Shown here in pieces: positions 1-6,599 of a stretch of 18,724 bases of DNA (positions are counted from its first letter, which is position 1; every line of letters starts with the position of its first letter). This DNA comes from Bacteroidales bacterium (lineage in GTDB: Bacteria > Bacteroidota > Bacteroidia > Bacteroidales > UBA932). The notes below the pieces were generated by a model. It saw only the letters and a list, made by a program, of their open reading frames with translations. It did no database searches and was not told the DNA's origin. The stretch spans positions 1 through 18,724 of the forward strand of contig WRBG01000018.1 of the NCBI GenBank assembly GCA_009784635.1, written 5' to 3'. The position numbers and the translations under genes were made by a program.

Positions 1-30
1 AGTTGATTAGTTGGTTGATTGTTTATAAAC

Positions 31-2364
31 TCATTTGAAAAGAGTGTATCGTAAGCCGGCATACACTTTCATGCCCATTAGGGGGCCCCAAATTACCGTG
101 GCGTTAAATTTACGGGAAAAGGGATGGTCTGCATGTAAAATGGGGTTCGACTGTTTGTAGTTGGTTAAATTTTCTCCGCCCAAATAGATATCCAAGTCGC
201 GGAATTTGCGGGTTACTTGAGCATAAAGCATGGGATACGTTGGCGAATATTCCGCATTTGATTTAACCGATTCGGGCGTTGCGGCCGTGGCATTGACAAA
301 ATAAGGCAAACGCGAAGGGCCATTGAGTTGCGCCGTTACGTCAAAAACCCATTTGCTCATGCGGGTGGCATACTGTACATTAAAGACGCCTTTGTATTTG
401 CTCATCAGGGGCCGCTCTACGGTTCCGAACTGTGCCAAATGCACCCGCGCGTCCGTATGCCTAAAGGTGGTGAGGATGGAGAAGCGCTCCAGCGGTTCCA
501 GCGTCAGGTCCACTTGGAAGGTATTGGTATAGGAAGGCCCGTCCAAATTGTAGAACCATACGTAGTCCAAGTCCCGTTCTTGGTCCACCATTACCTGTTT
601 TTGGAAATCGGTGCGGAAATAGTCAAAGCTCAAAGACGACTTTTCACCTCGGCCCAAATTAAAATAGCCGGTTAGGTTCAAGCCGTAAGTCCATGCCTGC
701 TCTATGTTCAAATTGTCGTCAATCCTGAGCCACCGACCGGTGGACAAGTTTCCCAGATTATCTGCAATCAGGTTGGGGGTACGGTAGCCTTTGCCGCCCG
801 AAGCCCTAAAGATAAGGTTTTCCGTAAAGTCGTATTTTACATTGGCTCTGGGGCTAAACAACCATCCGTAAAGATTGTTGTAGTCCAAGCGGGAGCCAAG
901 CACAAATAAAAACTTATTCTCTTGATTAAAAGTGTATTCGCCATAAGCGCCCCAAGCATGTTCCTTGCGTCCCAAGGCGGCAAAAGGATGAACCACTTCC
1001 AAAGACGGGTTGGCAAACGACAGGGACAAATCCTCGTCAAGATGGTCGTAAAAACCGCTCAAGCCAAGGTTAAACCGGTGCGCCTCTTTGATTCCGAACT
1101 GAAACATCAAATTAGCGAACACCGAATTTTCTTTGGCGTCGTAGTTTCTATCTTTCAATCCAAAGTAGGCATCCAAAGCATGATGGGTGTAGTCAAACAC
1201 AAGAGCCACATTGGGGGCCACGGCAGATGTTTCTGTGCCGGGCCTTTTGAGGGGAATGGCCAATTTAGAATAGAGGTTGATTCCTTGATTCTTGATATTG
1301 GATTTCCAAAGCGGCATATCCTCCATTCCTTCGGGTCTGTGGGTGGTTATGTGGCTGCTCTGTCCGGCATCCCGTGTCTCGTACAGCGCCCTAAAACCAA
1401 AGCGCCATTGAACGCCGTTATCGGCAATATGCAACCAGCGGTTGGCAAAGTTGTACTGAAAAGTCAAGGGCTCGTCTAAAAAACCATCGTGGTTGCCGTC
1501 GTGGGGTTGGGGGTCGGTAGAAAAATGTCCCAAGAGTACCGTACTCCATTTGTGGTTCAATTGCAGCGAGGAGGCGATGTTGGCCTCTGACCTCAAAGAG
1601 TTGGCAAAGAAAAGGTTTATAAACAAAGGCTGCTCAACCGGAGGTTTTCGGAACTCCATATTGATTTGGCCGGTAATGGCTTCGTACCCGTTCATCACCG
1701 ACCCCGGGCCTTTGGCTATTTGGATGCTCTCTAACCACTGGCCGGAGACAAACCCCAAACCAAAAGGATTCAGCAGGCCCCGCATGGAGGGGCGGTTTTC
1801 GTCCGACATTTGCACATAAATACCCGATAGTCCCAACAATCTGATTTGACGGGCTCCGGTTACGGCGTCGGCATAACCCACGCTTACGCTGGCCGAGTTT
1901 TCAAAACTTTCCGCCAAATTGCAACAGGCCATTTTTTGCAAACCGGCGGTGGTAATCACTTCGGTGCGTATGGGGGAAGACCTAGAAAGCAGGTTGCCCT
2001 GCTGGCGTGCGGTTACTACCGCGGCGTCCAATTCGTTTTGCTCCCTAAGGATAAATACTAACTCTTGAGCAGGGTTTACTACTTCTAAAGTATCGGATAC
2101 ATAGCCTATAAAAGAGGCGATTAAAAAGCGGGAAGCATTGGTTCGGCGGTCAATGGAAAAAGAGCCGCGCTCGTCGGTTTGGACAACCTGATTCCCGCCC
2201 ATCCAGTATACGTTGGCCATAGGCAGGGCTTCCCGCCCGCCGTTTGGCCGACTGCCGTATACATGACCTTTTACCGTTTGTGCGGCTAAACTCCCGCAGC
2301 ATAACAGCAAAAGAAAGGTAGAAAAAATACATTTTCTAAACAATAATTGATTCTTGAAATTCAT
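31..2364 (-). CDS. TonB-dependent outer-membrane receptor with CarboxypepD_reg-like N-domain (probable metal uptake)
   Basis: 777-residue outer-membrane receptor that should import a ligand with energy from TonB-ExbBD. A signal peptide occupies about residues 1-29, with a hydrophobic core ending in SLAAQ. A CarboxypepD_reg-like beta-sandwich follows (about 29-108), then the plug (about 126-240) with VTARQQGN, MACCNLAESFE, DAVTGARQIRLLGLSG and YEAITGQINMEF, and then a beta-barrel to the C-terminus (GLRYTLFK). The plug signature, with CCNL-ESFE followed by LGLSGIY, is that of a Bacteroidota receptor subfamily often found beside heavy-metal-associated-domain proteins, so copper or another metal is the likely ligand; this is inference. 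Cys147-Cys148 could bind a thiophilic metal. The gene lies 76 nt downstream of the Cys-rich small protein on the same strand and is probably cotranscribed with it. Family very sure, ligand unsure. Confidence 0.93.
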   Translation of the reverse strand: MNFKNQLLFRKCIFSTFLLLLCCGSLAAQTVKGHVYGSRPNGGREALPMANVYWMGGNQVVQTDERGSFSIDRRTNASRFLIASFIGYVSDTLEVVNPAQELVFILREQNELDAAVVTARQQGNLLSRSSPIRTEVITTAGLQKMACCNLAESFENSASVSVGYADAVTGARQIRLLGLSGIYVQMSDENRPSMRGLLNPFGLGFVSGQWLESIQIAKGPGSVMNGYEAITGQINMEFRKPPVEQPLFINLFFANSLRSEANIASSLQLNHKWSTVLLGHFSTDPQPHDGNHDGFLDEPLTFQYNFANRWLHIADNGVQWRFGFRALYETRDAGQSSHITTHRPEGMEDMPLWKSNIKNQGINLYSKLAIPLKRPGTETSAVAPNVALVFDYTHHALDAYFGLKDRNYDAKENSVFANLMFQFGIKEAHRFNLGLSGFYDHLDEDLSLSFANPSLEVVHPFAALGRKEHAWGAYGEYTFNQENKFLFVLGSRLDYNNLYGWLFSPRANVKYDFTENLIFRASGGKGYRTPNLIADNLGNLSTGRWLRIDDNLNIEQAWTYGLNLTGYFNLGRGEKSSLSFDYFRTDFQKQVMVDQERDLDYVWFYNLDGPSYTNTFQVDLTLEPLERFSILTTFRHTDARVHLAQFGTVERPLMSKYKGVFNVQYATRMSKWVFDVTAQLNGPSRLPYFVNATAATPESVKSNAEYSPTYPMLYAQVTRKFRDLDIYLGGENLTNYKQSNPILHADHPFSRKFNATVIWGPLMGMKVYAGLRYTLFK

Positions 2365-2399
2365 ATATTACTTTTACGATTAATAAATTACACAAAACG

Positions 2400-2428
2400 C
2401 ACGTATCAATATTTCTGAGATATACGTG
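2400..2428 (-). other. Intercistronic inverted repeat
   Basis: Perfect 7-bp arms CACGTAT/ATACGTG with a 15-nt loop lie 12 nt after the stop of the Cys-rich protein gene and about 36 nt before the receptor ATG. No T-run follows on the minus strand, so it is not a rho-independent terminator. It could be a processing or stability hairpin, or a regulator site, or chance in AT-rich DNA. Confidence 0.35.
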
Positions 2429-2440
2429 GGGGAGTAGTTA

Positions 2441-2884
2441 TTATAATCGCAAAGGAATAATGGAGTCAAGGCCCCCGTCGGGGCCCAACACAATGCCGGC
2501 CGCATGAAAGGCTGTGGTGGTTGATTGGCAAAAGATGCAGAGGTCTTTGGCTGTGGTTTGCGGCGCAACGGTCCATACCGGCGTTTGGGCTTCAACCTGC
2601 ACACATTCTGCAACAGTTTGTTCCGTATCTAAGACACAAAGGAGCGTTTCACAGCAACGGTCGTCCGGTTCGTCTTGTTTGTTGGAATTGCGACAACATT
2701 CGGAGCGTCCGCCGTTGTCTTGTTCTTTGTCATGATGGTTACAGCTGCAAGGCATTTCGCGGGTGAGCAACATTATTTTTGAAGTGCCGTCTTTGGAACA
2801 GCGATGCACTCCAAATCCCATGTTCATAGTCATATAGACACAAACAAACCCCACGAGTAGTATGTATAAGCCCGCTCTTTTCAT
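2441..2884 (-). CDS. Small Cys-rich membrane-anchored protein, HYC_CC_PP-like
   Basis: 147-residue protein. Residues about 7-23 form a hydrophobic helix (signal peptide or anchor). The rest is predicted outside the cytoplasm and very rich in Cys and His: HRC (27-29), CSCNHH (46-51), CC at 63-64 and 77-78, and CIFC at 116-119, making 12 Cys in total. The layout (N-terminal helix, H-x-C just after it, then CC pairs) resembles the Bacteroidota HYC_CC_PP family, with HRC in place of HYC and no clear terminal PP. A role in holding or sensing a soft metal for the downstream TonB receptor is inferred from Cys content and position only. The frame stays open upstream into the tRNA gene; the ATG at 2884 is chosen because it gives the hydrophobic N-terminus and lies just outside the tRNA. 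The leader to the tRNA end is only 8 nt. Confidence 0.75.
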   Translation of the reverse strand: MKRAGLYILLVGFVCVYMTMNMGFGVHRCSKDGTSKIMLLTREMPCSCNHHDKEQDNGGRSECCRNSNKQDEPDDRCCETLLCVLDTEQTVAECVQVEAQTPVWTVAPQTTAKDLCIFCQSTTTAFHAAGIVLGPDGGLDSIIPLRL

Positions 2885-2892
2885 CTTTTTTG

Positions 2893-2966
2893 TAGCGCGG
2901 GGCGGGATTGAACCGCCGACCTCATGATTATGAATCATGCGCTCTAACCTACTGAGCTACCGCGCC
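2893..2966 (-). tRNA. tRNA-Met (anticodon CAT), elongator-like
   Basis: The minus strand folds into a full cloverleaf: acceptor GGCGCGG with CCGCGCT (G1-U72 wobble), D-arm GCTC...GAGC, anticodon stem CATGA/TCATG with loop TTCATAA (anticodon CAT), T-arm GGCGG/CCGCC with loop TTCAATC, and discriminator A73. No CCA is encoded. CAT could also belong to a lysidine-modified tRNA-Ile2; A73 and the stem do not settle this. The normal-looking 5' end argues against the initiator but is not proof. It is the first gene of a leftward unit with the Cys-rich protein gene. Confidence 0.93.
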
Positions 2967-2980
2967 GCACAAATGAGCCG

Positions 2981-3011
2981 CAAAAGTAGGTCTTTTTTCC
3001 AAAATAACAAA
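2981..3011 (-). promoter_or_regulatory. Bacteroidota promoter for tRNA-Met unit
   Basis: On the minus strand, -33 TTTG (3011-3008), a 19-nt spacer, then -7 box TACTTTTG (2988-2981). This matches the Bacteroides consensus TTTG-N19-21-TAnnTTTG. Transcription should start near 2975, about 9 nt before the mature tRNA end, and run into the Cys-rich protein and receptor genes, which show no closer promoter. Confidence 0.75.
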
Positions 3012-3039
3012 ATCCATAGGGGGTGGCTCTGCATTTTTA

Positions 3040-3047
3040 TACCTTTG
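3040..3047 (+). promoter_or_regulatory. -7 box TACCTTTG overlapping the start of the repair gene
   Basis: TACCTTTG fits TAnnTTTG exactly. The expected transcription start (about 3052-3055) coincides with the TTG start codon at 3055, so the message would have little or no leader. No good TTTG is visible at -33, so strength is uncertain. Confidence 0.55.
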
Positions 3048-3054
3048 CAGGATA

Positions 3055-3819
3055 TTGAACCTGTACATCTACGATAAAACCTTTGAAGGCTTTTTGACGC
3101 TGGTTTTTGACGCATATGCCCATAAAGCCTTTCCCGACCGAATTTTGGGCGATGGGGATTTATTGCCCCTTTTTGGCGACACCGCCTTTAGGGTGGTAAC
3201 AGATACTTCAAAAGCCCAAAGGGTTTGGAAGGGATTGCATAAGAAAATTTCCAAACAGGCTTGCGGGATGTTGTCGGTGGTCTTTTTGTCGGAGTTGCCC
3301 AACAACGAGCTGTTGCTGTTCCGCTACATACAAAAGGCCTTTGCCGCTCCCCAATCCATAGAAGTCAATTTTGCAGACCCCGATGTGTTGCAGTGTTCCA
3401 AAATTTACCGCAAGGTAGGCAGGGAGGCGGAGCGCATGCGCATGTTTGTGCGTTTTCAAAAGACGGCGGATGGCATTTTCTTTGCTCCCATAGAGCCAAA
3501 GTACAATGTTTTATCTTTGGTCTCCGACTTTTTTACCGACCGCTTTGGCGATCAAAAGTGGGTAATATACGACATCAAGCGCAACTACGGATTGTATTAC
3601 GACCTGCATAAAACAGAAGAAATTGTATTTGACCAACTTGAGCTTGACCTGCAAACAGGCAAACTCAGCGATGCCCAAGCCGCCGCGGACGAACAATTGT
3701 TTCAGTCGCTGTGGAAATCGTATTTTGGTTCGATTACCATAAAGGAAAGGCTAAATCCAAAACTTCACCGGCAGCTCCTGCCCAAAAGATTTTGGAAGTT
3801 TCTGCCGGAAAAGCAATAA
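3055..3819 (+). CDS. TIGR03915-type putative DNA metabolism/repair protein (DUF4130)
   Basis: 254 residues, full length for the family. The N-terminus NLYIYDKTFEGFLTLVFDAY and the later IYRKVGREAERMRMFVRF and FFTDRFGDQKWVIYD are the marks of the DUF4130 family described as a putative DNA repair or metabolism protein. Family members are normally paired with a radical-SAM protein (TIGR03916) of related role; the C-terminal domain of the family resembles uracil-DNA-glycosylase-linked proteins. No radical-SAM partner is next to it here: the left neighbour is the divergent tRNA-Met and the right one is the convergent aquaporin gene, 27 nt away. The TTG at 3055 is taken as start because the family begins a few residues before YIYD and the promoter box lies directly upstream. 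No ATG is available near it. The biochemical activity is not established. Confidence 0.85.
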   Translation: MNLYIYDKTFEGFLTLVFDAYAHKAFPDRILGDGDLLPLFGDTAFRVVTDTSKAQRVWKGLHKKISKQACGMLSVVFLSELPNNELLLFRYIQKAFAAPQSIEVNFADPDVLQCSKIYRKVGREAERMRMFVRFQKTADGIFFAPIEPKYNVLSLVSDFFTDRFGDQKWVIYDIKRNYGLYYDLHKTEEIVFDQLELDLQTGKLSDAQAAADEQLFQSLWKSYFGSITIKERLNPKLHRQLLPKRFWKFLPEKQ

Positions 3820-3846
3820 ATCGGTTTCTAAGGAGGTATGTTGCCC

Positions 3847-4536
3847 TTATTGTTTAGGCCGCATATACTTGTACGCAATTCCCGCAAGAATCGCACCGCA
3901 AATGGGAGCCACCCAAAACAGCCAAAGTTGTTTGATAGCCCAGCCGCCTACAAAAATCGCTTGACCGGTACTGCGGGCAGGATTAACCGATGTGTTGGTT
4001 ATGGGAATGCTTATCAAGTGAATCAGGACAAGGCCCAAGCCAATGGCGATGGGCGCAAAACCTTTGGGTGCGCGCTCGTCGGTAGCGCCAAGGATGATAA
4101 TCAAGAACATAAAGGTCATGACCACCTCGGTCAACAGGCCGGCGCACAAACCGTATCCGCCGGGGGAGTTTTCGCCGTAGCCATTGGCCGCAAATGTACC
4201 CACGCCGTCAAAACCCGCTTTGCCCGAAACAATCAAGTAGAGCAGGGCCGCAGCTACAATGGCGCCCGATACCTGTGCAATAATGTAGGGCAGAATTTCT
4301 TTGGCAGAGAAGCGCCCTCCGGCCCAAAGGCCAAGGGTTACGGCCGGATTTAAATGACAACCGGAGATGTGCCCTATGGCGTAAGCCATGGTCAACACAG
4401 TGAGGCCAAAAGCAAGGGCTACGCCGGCAAAGCCAATCCCTAAACCCGGGAATGCCGCCGCAAAGACGGCGCTTCCGCAACCGCCCAAAACCAACCAGAA
4501 AGTACCGATAAACTCGGCTGTAAGTTTTTTCTTCAT
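3847..4536 (-). CDS. aqpZ: Aquaporin Z-type water channel
   Basis: 229-residue inner-membrane channel of the MIP family, with six membrane helices and two half-helices carrying the NPA motifs HLNPAV (N63) and SVNPARS (N185). The selectivity-filter residues match E. coli AqpZ: F43, H173, T182 and R188, so water rather than glycerol should pass. The blocks VALAFGLTVLTMAYAIGHIS, GYGENSPGGYG and LIHLISIPITNTS are nearly those of AqpZ. A small oddity is Cys60 just before HLNPAV, where AqpZ has Gly; a Cys near the pore could confer mercury sensitivity (inference). The ATG overlaps the stop of the yqeY remnant as ATGA, so translation may be coupled. The nearest promoter box is the one in front of that remnant. 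The 3' end converges on the repair gene with no visible terminator between. Confidence 0.95.
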   Translation of the reverse strand: MKKKLTAEFIGTFWLVLGGCGSAVFAAAFPGLGIGFAGVALAFGLTVLTMAYAIGHISGCHLNPAVTLGLWAGGRFSAKEILPYIIAQVSGAIVAAALLYLIVSGKAGFDGVGTFAANGYGENSPGGYGLCAGLLTEVVMTFMFLIIILGATDERAPKGFAPIAIGLGLVLIHLISIPITNTSVNPARSTGQAIFVGGWAIKQLWLFWVAPICGAILAGIAYKYMRPKQ

Positions 4537-4691
4537 GAATATAATATTTTAAATGTTAAGTTATTATGCAGAATTTTGTTTAAAACGGAAACTTGAGCCG
4601 ATTTGTATTTGCGCAGGGCCTCCAAGCGCACTATGTCTTGTACCTTCATGGCATATCTAATGCCCTCGTTGATTTGTTCTTCAAAACTCAC
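4533..4691 (-). pseudogene. Truncated GatB/YqeY-domain gene (N-terminal remnant), 52 codons
   Basis: Starting at GTG 4691 the frame encodes SFEEQINEGIRYAMKVQDI and then VRLEALRKYKSAQ, which matches the first about 33 residues of the YqeY family (pattern: INE-I--AMK--D--RLEALR--KSA). YqeY proteins are about 150 residues. Here the match ends at about residue 34, and the frame then runs through AT-rich, intergenic-looking sequence to a TGA at 4533. The TGA overlaps the aqpZ ATG by 4 bases (ATGA). An intact promoter box precedes it. The simplest reading is a deletion that removed about three quarters of yqeY and joined its promoter and start to aqpZ. The 52-residue peptide may still be translated and act as a leader peptide for aqpZ. 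Gene loss is only implied locally; a full copy may exist elsewhere. Confidence 0.72.
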
Positions 4692-4713
4692 GATGACCTA
4701 AATTTTGGATATG

Positions 4714-4721
4714 CAAATATA
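4714..4721 (-). promoter_or_regulatory. -7 box TATATTTG upstream of yqeY remnant/aqpZ
   Basis: The minus strand reads TATATTTG, an exact TAnnTTTG, about 23 nt before the GTG at 4691. No clear TTTG lies at -33. It is the only box seen upstream of aqpZ, so aqpZ is probably expressed from it through the remnant. Confidence 0.55.
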
Positions 4722-4727
4722 AAGAAT

Positions 4728-4759
4728 TTTGGTAAATTCTGAGACAATACATACCTTTG
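4728..4759 (+). promoter_or_regulatory. Promoter for tRNA-Leu
   Basis: TTTG at 4728-4731, a 20-nt spacer and TACCTTTG at 4752-4759 match the Bacteroidota -33/-7 consensus. The expected start near 4765 is about 20 nt before the mature tRNA 5' end. Its -33 element lies a few bases from the -7 box of the divergent yqeY/aqpZ promoter, so the two promoters share DNA. Confidence 0.72.
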
Positions 4760-4785
4760 ACCCCTCTAAATTTTTTGTTCTTTGG

Positions 4786-4871
4786 GCTCGGGTGGTGGAA
4801 TAGGTAGACACGCAGGACTTAAAATCCTGTGGGCAGCAATGCCTGTACGGGTTCGATTCCCGTCCCGAGCA
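4786..4871 (+). tRNA. tRNA-Leu (anticodon TAA)
   Basis: An 86-nt class II tRNA. Acceptor GCTCGGG pairs with CCCGAGC, the discriminator is A, the anticodon stem is CAGGA/TCCTG with loop CTTAAAA (anticodon TAA), a long variable arm follows (TGGGCAGCAATGCCTGT region), and the T-arm is CGGGTTCGATTCCCG. No CCA is encoded. It reads UUA (and UUG by wobble) codons. It is probably its own transcription unit, in front of the ribosomal-protein cluster. Confidence 0.96.
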
Positions 4872-4936
4872 CGACTTATTGCCGTGGGATTTTTTTTAGA
4901 AAAAGTGAAGAATAAAGAGAAACTTTTGACCACATA

Positions 4937-4967
4937 TTTGTAAGATAGAAAAATAACGCTATATTTG
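4937..4967 (+). promoter_or_regulatory. Promoter of the rplC ribosomal-protein cluster
   Basis: TTTG (4937-4940), a 19-nt spacer and TATATTTG (4960-4967) fit the Bacteroidota consensus exactly. Initiation is expected near 4971-4975, leaving a leader of about 55 nt before rplC. Its position shows that rplC is the first gene of the unit here, with rpsJ absent. Confidence 0.82.
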
Positions 4968-4968
4968 C

Positions 4969-4990
4969 AGCCCGTAATTTTTTATGGGCT
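4969..4990 (+). promoter_or_regulatory. 5'-terminal hairpin in the rplC leader
   Basis: AGCCCGTAA, loop TTTT, TTATGGGCT gives a 9-bp stem with one G-U pair, starting at or next to the predicted transcription start. It could protect the 5' end of the mRNA or be part of feedback control by a ribosomal protein. Too few bases after the stem are T for a terminator. Function is inferred. Confidence 0.5.
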
Positions 4991-5028
4991 TATTTTAATT
5001 AACTAATTCACACCAAATTAACAACCAA

Positions 5029-5655
5029 ATGCCTGGATTAATTGGGAAAAAAATCGGAATGACTTCCGTTTTTGGTGCCGACGGTAAGAATATACCGTGC
5101 ACCGTTATTGAGGCTGGACCGTGTGTTGTTACGCAGGTGCGTACGGTAGAAGGAGATGGTTATGCCGCCGTACAACTTGCCTATGACGAGAAAAAAGAAA
5201 AACACACCAGCGCAGGCTTACAAGGCCATTTCAAAAAGGCACAAACCACGCCTAAGCGTAAACTCGTGGAGTTTGGAACAGACTATGCCAAAGAGTTACA
5301 ATTAGGTGATGTAGTAACCGTTTCAGACGTCTTTACCGACGCCGTGGAATGGGTAGATGTAACAGGAATCTCTAAAGGTAAAGGTTTCCAAGGTCCCGTA
5401 AAACGCCATGGTTTTAGCGGAGTCGGCGGCCAGACCCACGGTCAGCACAATCGTTTGCGGGCCCCGGGGTCTATGGGAGCTTCTTCTTGGCCTTCAAGGG
5501 TGTTTAAAGGGAAAAAGTTGGCCGGCCGTATGGGTGGCGACAGAGTAAAAATTTTGAACCTCAAAGTGATTAAAGTTCTCCCCGAGAACAATCTGCTTTT
5601 GGTAAAAGGGTCGATTCCCGGCGCTAACGGTTCTTATGTAATTATTGAGGAGTAA
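5029..5655 (+). CDS. rplC: 50S ribosomal protein uL3
   Basis: 208 residues, typical bacterial length. The N-terminus MPGLIGKKIGMTSVFG, the central GKGFQGPVKRHGFSGVGG and HGQHNRLRAPGSMG, and the C-terminal AGRMGGDRVK and LLLVKGSIPGANGSYV are uL3 signatures. It binds 23S rRNA near the peptidyl-transferase centre through its long internal loop and starts large-subunit assembly. It is the first gene of the cluster, preceded by its own promoter and hairpin leader rather than by rpsJ. The Gln in GGQTHG-type loops is where PrmB methylates uL3 in some bacteria; whether that happens here is unknown. rplD follows after 5 nt. Confidence 0.98.
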   Translation: MPGLIGKKIGMTSVFGADGKNIPCTVIEAGPCVVTQVRTVEGDGYAAVQLAYDEKKEKHTSAGLQGHFKKAQTTPKRKLVEFGTDYAKELQLGDVVTVSDVFTDAVEWVDVTGISKGKGFQGPVKRHGFSGVGGQTHGQHNRLRAPGSMGASSWPSRVFKGKKLAGRMGGDRVKILNLKVIKVLPENNLLLVKGSIPGANGSYVIIEE

Positions 5656-5660
5656 CGTCT

Positions 5661-6293
5661 ATGGAATTGTCAGTTTTTAAAATTGATGGACAGGAGTCGG
5701 GAAAAAAAGTAATGCTCGACGATTCGGTTTTTGGGATTCAACCCAATGACCATGCTATTTATTTGGATGTGAAGCAATACTTGGCCAATCAGCGCCAAGG
5801 CACCCACAAAACCAAAGAACGTTGGGAGGTTTCTTACAGCACCAAGAAGATGGGTCGCCAAAAAGGCGGCGGCGGAGCGCGGCACGGCAGCATTAAAGCC
5901 CCGATTTATGTAGGCGGCGGCCGGACTTTTGGGCCCAAGCCCCGCGACTACAGCTTTAAGCTGAATAAGAAACTCAAACAATTGGCCCGCAAGAGCGCCT
6001 TGAGCTATAAGGCCAAGGCCACCGCCATTACCATGCTGGAGCCCTTTGTATGGGAAGCGCCCAGAACTAAGGAGTTCATCTCCATGCTCAAAAACCTCAA
6101 ACTCGAGGACAAAAAGGTATTGATGGTTCTTCCCGAAAACAACAACATTATTTATTTATCGTCCCGCAACCTGCAACGTGTAAAGGTGATAACGCTTTCT
6201 GAGTTGAATACCTACGACATTCTAAACGCCGGCAACCTCGTCTTGGTAGACGGCGTACAGGAGGTGCTGACCCTGCAACTGGGACGTGCTTAA
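5661..6293 (+). CDS. rplD: 50S ribosomal protein uL4
   Basis: 210 residues. The long loop carries GRQKGGGGARHGSIKAPIYV and GGGRTFGPKPRDYSFKLNKK, the basic extension that lines the exit tunnel beside uL22. The C-terminal part has LMVLPENNNIIYLSSRNL and a final strand-rich region. In E. coli L4 also represses its own operon through the S10 leader; that leader is absent here because rpsJ is elsewhere, so any feedback must differ (inference). GAGGAG overlaps the rplC stop 8 nt before the start and could act as a Shine-Dalgarno, but it is also just the last two Glu codons of rplC. Confidence 0.98.
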   Translation: MELSVFKIDGQESGKKVMLDDSVFGIQPNDHAIYLDVKQYLANQRQGTHKTKERWEVSYSTKKMGRQKGGGGARHGSIKAPIYVGGGRTFGPKPRDYSFKLNKKLKQLARKSALSYKAKATAITMLEPFVWEAPRTKEFISMLKNLKLEDKKVLMVLPENNNIIYLSSRNLQRVKVITLSELNTYDILNAGNLVLVDGVQEVLTLQLGRA

Positions 6294-6304
6294 CATCAAT
6301 AGCA

Positions 6305-6595
6305 ATGGGAATTATCATTAAGCCAGTTATAACAGAAAAGATGACGATTCAGGGCGAAAAGTTGAATCGTTACGGATTTATAGTTGACCGCGAAGCCAAT
6401 AAAGTGGAAATTAAAAAAGCGGTTGAGGAAATGTATGGGGTCACGGTATCTCAAGTAAATACCATGAACCGCCACGGAAAACGTAAGAGCCGCTTTACCA
6501 AAGCGGGGATATTGTCAGGCCGTACCAATCATACCAAAAGGGCGATTGTTACTTTGGCCGGTGAAGATAAGATAGATTTCTATAGCAATATTTAA
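6305..6595 (+). CDS. rplW: 50S ribosomal protein uL23
   Basis: 96 residues, normal length. The N-terminal IIIKPVITEKMT is the uL23 signature, followed by VDREANKVEIKKAVEEMYGV and NRHGKRKSRFTKAG in the loop, and GEDKIDFYSNI at the end. It sits at the exit of the nascent-chain tunnel and is the docking site for trigger factor and SRP. It is spaced 11 nt after rplD and 4 nt before rplB, so translation is probably coupled within the polycistron. Confidence 0.97.
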   Translation: MGIIIKPVITEKMTIQGEKLNRYGFIVDREANKVEIKKAVEEMYGVTVSQVNTMNRHGKRKSRFTKAGILSGRTNHTKRAIVTLAGEDKIDFYSNI

Positions 6596-6599
6596 GTCC

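Noticed and set aside
922..1479. 185-codon rightward open frame inside the TonB receptor gene
   Set aside because: Antisense shadow of a strongly recognisable receptor; no family match and no promoter box.
2380..2613. 77-codon leftward frame overlapping the Cys-rich protein gene
   Set aside because: Same strand but another frame of a better supported gene; no recognisable domain.
2885..2938. Upstream extension of the Cys-rich protein frame to an ATG at 2938
   Set aside because: The extra 18 codons lie in the tRNA-Met gene and remove the N-terminal hydrophobic start.
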